15,465 bases of DNA from contig JBCCIH010000026.1 in the NCBI GenBank assembly GCA_039028315.1, positions 1 through 15,465 of the forward strand. Reading direction: 5' to 3'. Of the stretch, positions 14,421 to 15,465 are shown one piece after another; within the stretch, counting starts at the first letter, position 1, and each line of letters starts with the position of its first letter. Source of the stretch: Thermodesulfobacteriota bacterium (GTDB taxonomy: Bacteria; Desulfobacterota_D; UBA1144; Nemesobacterales; UBA2774). A program made the translations under genes and the position numbers. Below the pieces are notes generated by a model. That model was not told where the DNA came from, did not search any database, and saw only the letters and a program-made list of their open reading frames with translations.

Positions 14421-14996
14421 TTAGGAGGTTTCCCAATAATTTGAGAGTAGGGATAAACTCACAAGCTTTTCGGCGATATTTTTATAAATCTCACCAATTT
14501 TTAATAGATTAATAACTTCATCCATATTGTGCCAATCCTGAATTAAGTAGCTAAGAAGGACTCTTTTATGTTGATCTTCAAGCTTTTCAATGAACGCACA
14601 GTCCTCTTCTAATTTTTTTGTGTCAAGGTTAGAACCCCAACCTTCATACTCTATCAAAGTTCTAATATGAGGCAGCAATATGTCCAACATTTGTTTCGTA
14701 TCAATCTGCTCACAAAGAGGTTGTTTGGATTTTAAGTTTTCCATGAGCTCAAGTGAACAAGTGAACTTCTGGATTATAGATAGCATTAGCTTTAACGATA
14801 TTAGGTAATTTTTAGAACCGTTTGTGCGGTCTACGTTAGAAAGCGCATCGTTTATTCTAAGTCTTAAGTTTTCTGTGTCCTCTTTGAGCGAGGTGAGCTC
14901 GTTTTCATTTCTATTTTCAATATATATTTTTGATTTGGAAATTAGACCCTCTACTTGAGACTCTATCAACAGCTTTTCGCTACCGTATTTGGACAT
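14421..14996 (-). CDS. All-helical hypothetical protein, possibly PhoU-like
   Basis: A 191-aa protein that looks entirely alpha-helical and soluble, with no signal peptide. Heptad-like charged helices (about 5-50) lead to LKLMLSIIQKFTCSLELMENL. A second half has a similar layout, ending in INLLKIGEIYKNIAEKLVSLSLL (about 160-182). Two similar three-helix halves, each ending in a segment like the PhoU LxRIGDxxxNIAE motif, suggest a divergent PhoU-like fold. The acidic metal-binding ExxxD residues are poorly kept, so this is a weak call. The ATG has AGGAG 8 nt upstream (15005-15009 on the complement). Pho-box-like repeats lie just upstream, which fits a phosphate-linked role. I cannot assign a function with confidence. 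Confidence 0.7.
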   Translation of the reverse strand: MSKYGSEKLLIESQVEGLISKSKIYIENRNENELTSLKEDTENLRLRINDALSNVDRTNGSKNYLISLKLMLSIIQKFTCSLELMENLKSKQPLCEQIDTKQMLDILLPHIRTLIEYEGWGSNLDTKKLEEDCAFIEKLEDQHKRVLLSYLIQDWHNMDEVINLLKIGEIYKNIAEKLVSLSLLSNYWETS

Positions 14997-15021
14997 TTTG
15001 TGCTCTCCTATCTAAATATGG

Positions 15022-15071
15022 AATCTTAACGTAACTGAGAAATGTTAAGATTGTGTTAAGATTTTGTTCTC
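15022..15071 (-). promoter_or_regulatory. Pho-box-like direct and inverted repeats upstream of the helical gene
   Basis: GTTAAGATT occurs twice as perfect 9-bp direct repeats at 15044-15052 and 15055-15063, an exact 11-bp period. Read on the minus strand this is CTTAACA-CAAT-CTTAACA, a 7-4-7 layout like a Pho box. A degenerate third unit (TGTTCTC, 15065-15071) keeps the register. A third copy of the 9-mer lies inverted at 15022-15030 (AATCTTAAC), giving a perfect palindrome with 13-bp spacing. It is 26-75 bp upstream of the ATG at 14996. No good -10 hexamer is seen at the usual distance. Confidence 0.55.
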
Positions 15072-15132
15072 TGATGAGATATTGGTGGGAGTTAAATTAC
15101 AAAGTTTAATGATTTAAGATGCTTACAGTAAG

Positions 15133-15465
15133 TTAACTATTTAGATGAGCTACAAATTGTTCGGCAATTGAGTTCCAGCTCTGAGTCTCTGCATAGTGCC
15201 TCGCGTTGTCTGAAAGCTCGTTTAGTTTGTCGTACGCGCACTCTATGTTCTCTTCTAGATTGTCACCTAAAAATCCTGTAACCCCGTTTTGTATTATGTC
15301 GCTAGGGCTAGGCACATCATATGCCGCAACCGGAAGTCCGCAGGCCATGGCCTCTAGTATAACGAGCCCAAATGTGTCAAACATACTGGGGAAAACAAAG
15401 ACATCTGCCTTGTTATACAAATTAACAAGCTTTTTGTGGTCAATGAAACCTGTAAATTCTACATC
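15133..15465 (-). CDS. GT4-family glycosyltransferase, C-terminal part (5' end outside window), glycolipid-synthase-like
   Basis: The last 110 residues of a GT4 (glycosyl transferases group 1) enzyme. The frame stays open to the window edge, upstream of the Met at 15420, reading DVEFTGFIDHKKLVNLY, so that Met is internal. The donor-site signature is intact: ADVFVFPSMFDTFGLVILEAMACGLPVAAYDV, with the EX7E-type glutamates in its middle and GVTGFL after it. The combination TDTFGLVxLEAxACGxPVAAY is what I recall from Agt-type glycosyltransferases that make phosphate-free glycolipids next to PlcP phospholipases, and from DGDG synthases; this is memory-based and not a firm subfamily call. The helical gene lies 136 bp downstream on the same strand. 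Confidence 0.87.
   Translation of the reverse strand, partial: DVEFTGFIDHKKLVNLYNKADVFVFPSMFDTFGLVILEAMACGLPVAAYDVPSPSDIIQNGVTGFLGDNLEENIECAYDKLNELSDNARHYAETQSWNSIAEQFVAHLNS

Noticed and set aside
15122..15132. CTTACAGTAAG palindrome just after the GT4 stop as a possible terminator
   Set aside because: The stem is 5 bp with a 1-nt centre, cannot form a stable RNA hairpin, and has no T tract on the minus strand.

Overview
The window looks like a compact, AT-rich Gram-negative chromosome segment from an uncultured, probably free-living bacterium. Genes are packed tightly on both strands, some overlapping by a few bases or separated by 1-15 bp. The Gram-negative reading rests on a probable ornithine-lipid gene pair, an FbaB aldolase close to the enterobacterial form, and proteobacterial-style RluD, QueA and RlmD. 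A deltaproteobacterium-like or candidate-phylum lineage would fit, but I cannot fix the phylum from sequence alone. No mobile element, CRISPR array, tRNA or rRNA gene was seen.

Left part (1-2858, plus strand): central carbon metabolism. The 3' end of a glyceraldehyde-3-phosphate dehydrogenase overlaps phosphoglycerate kinase by 4 bp, and a class I fructose-bisphosphate aldolase (FbaB) follows. The block closes with a strong hairpin (15-bp perfect stem) that can serve as a bidirectional terminator against the convergent minus-strand unit. That unit (2856-4624) holds a long nitroreductase-family flavoprotein and a metallo-beta-lactamase-fold hydrolase.

Middle (4700-11167, plus strand): a housekeeping run. 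It contains a SAM hydroxide adenosyltransferase, the 23S rRNA pseudouridine synthase RluD, the YfiH/PgeF laccase-domain protein, an unrecognised 148-aa protein, argininosuccinate synthase, the queuosine enzyme QueA, and an iron-sulfur RlmD-type 23S rRNA uracil methyltransferase.

Right part (11197-15465): the most interesting region. An OlsB-type GNAT acyltransferase and a PlsC/OlsA-type acyltransferase form a minus-strand pair that I read as ornithine (or other amino-acid) lipid synthesis. Across a 533-bp gene-free spacer lies a divergent glycosyltransferase, then an all-helical, possibly PhoU-like protein, and the C-terminal part of a GT4 glycosyltransferase resembling those that make phosphate-free glycolipids. 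Direct repeats of the type (C/T)T(A/T)AACA, spaced exactly 11 bp as in Pho boxes, lie upstream of olsB and of the helical gene, with a weaker set upstream of the first glycosyltransferase. Together this suggests a phosphate-starvation membrane-remodelling locus, replacing phospholipids with ornithine lipids and glycolipids. That is an inference from families and repeats.

The acyltransferase gene has a curious 5' end. Its membrane-anchor codons are intact but lie one frame away from an ATG that overlaps the olsB stop, and the frames meet at a run of nine T. The 533-bp spacer also contains long complementary segments that could form a structured RNA.
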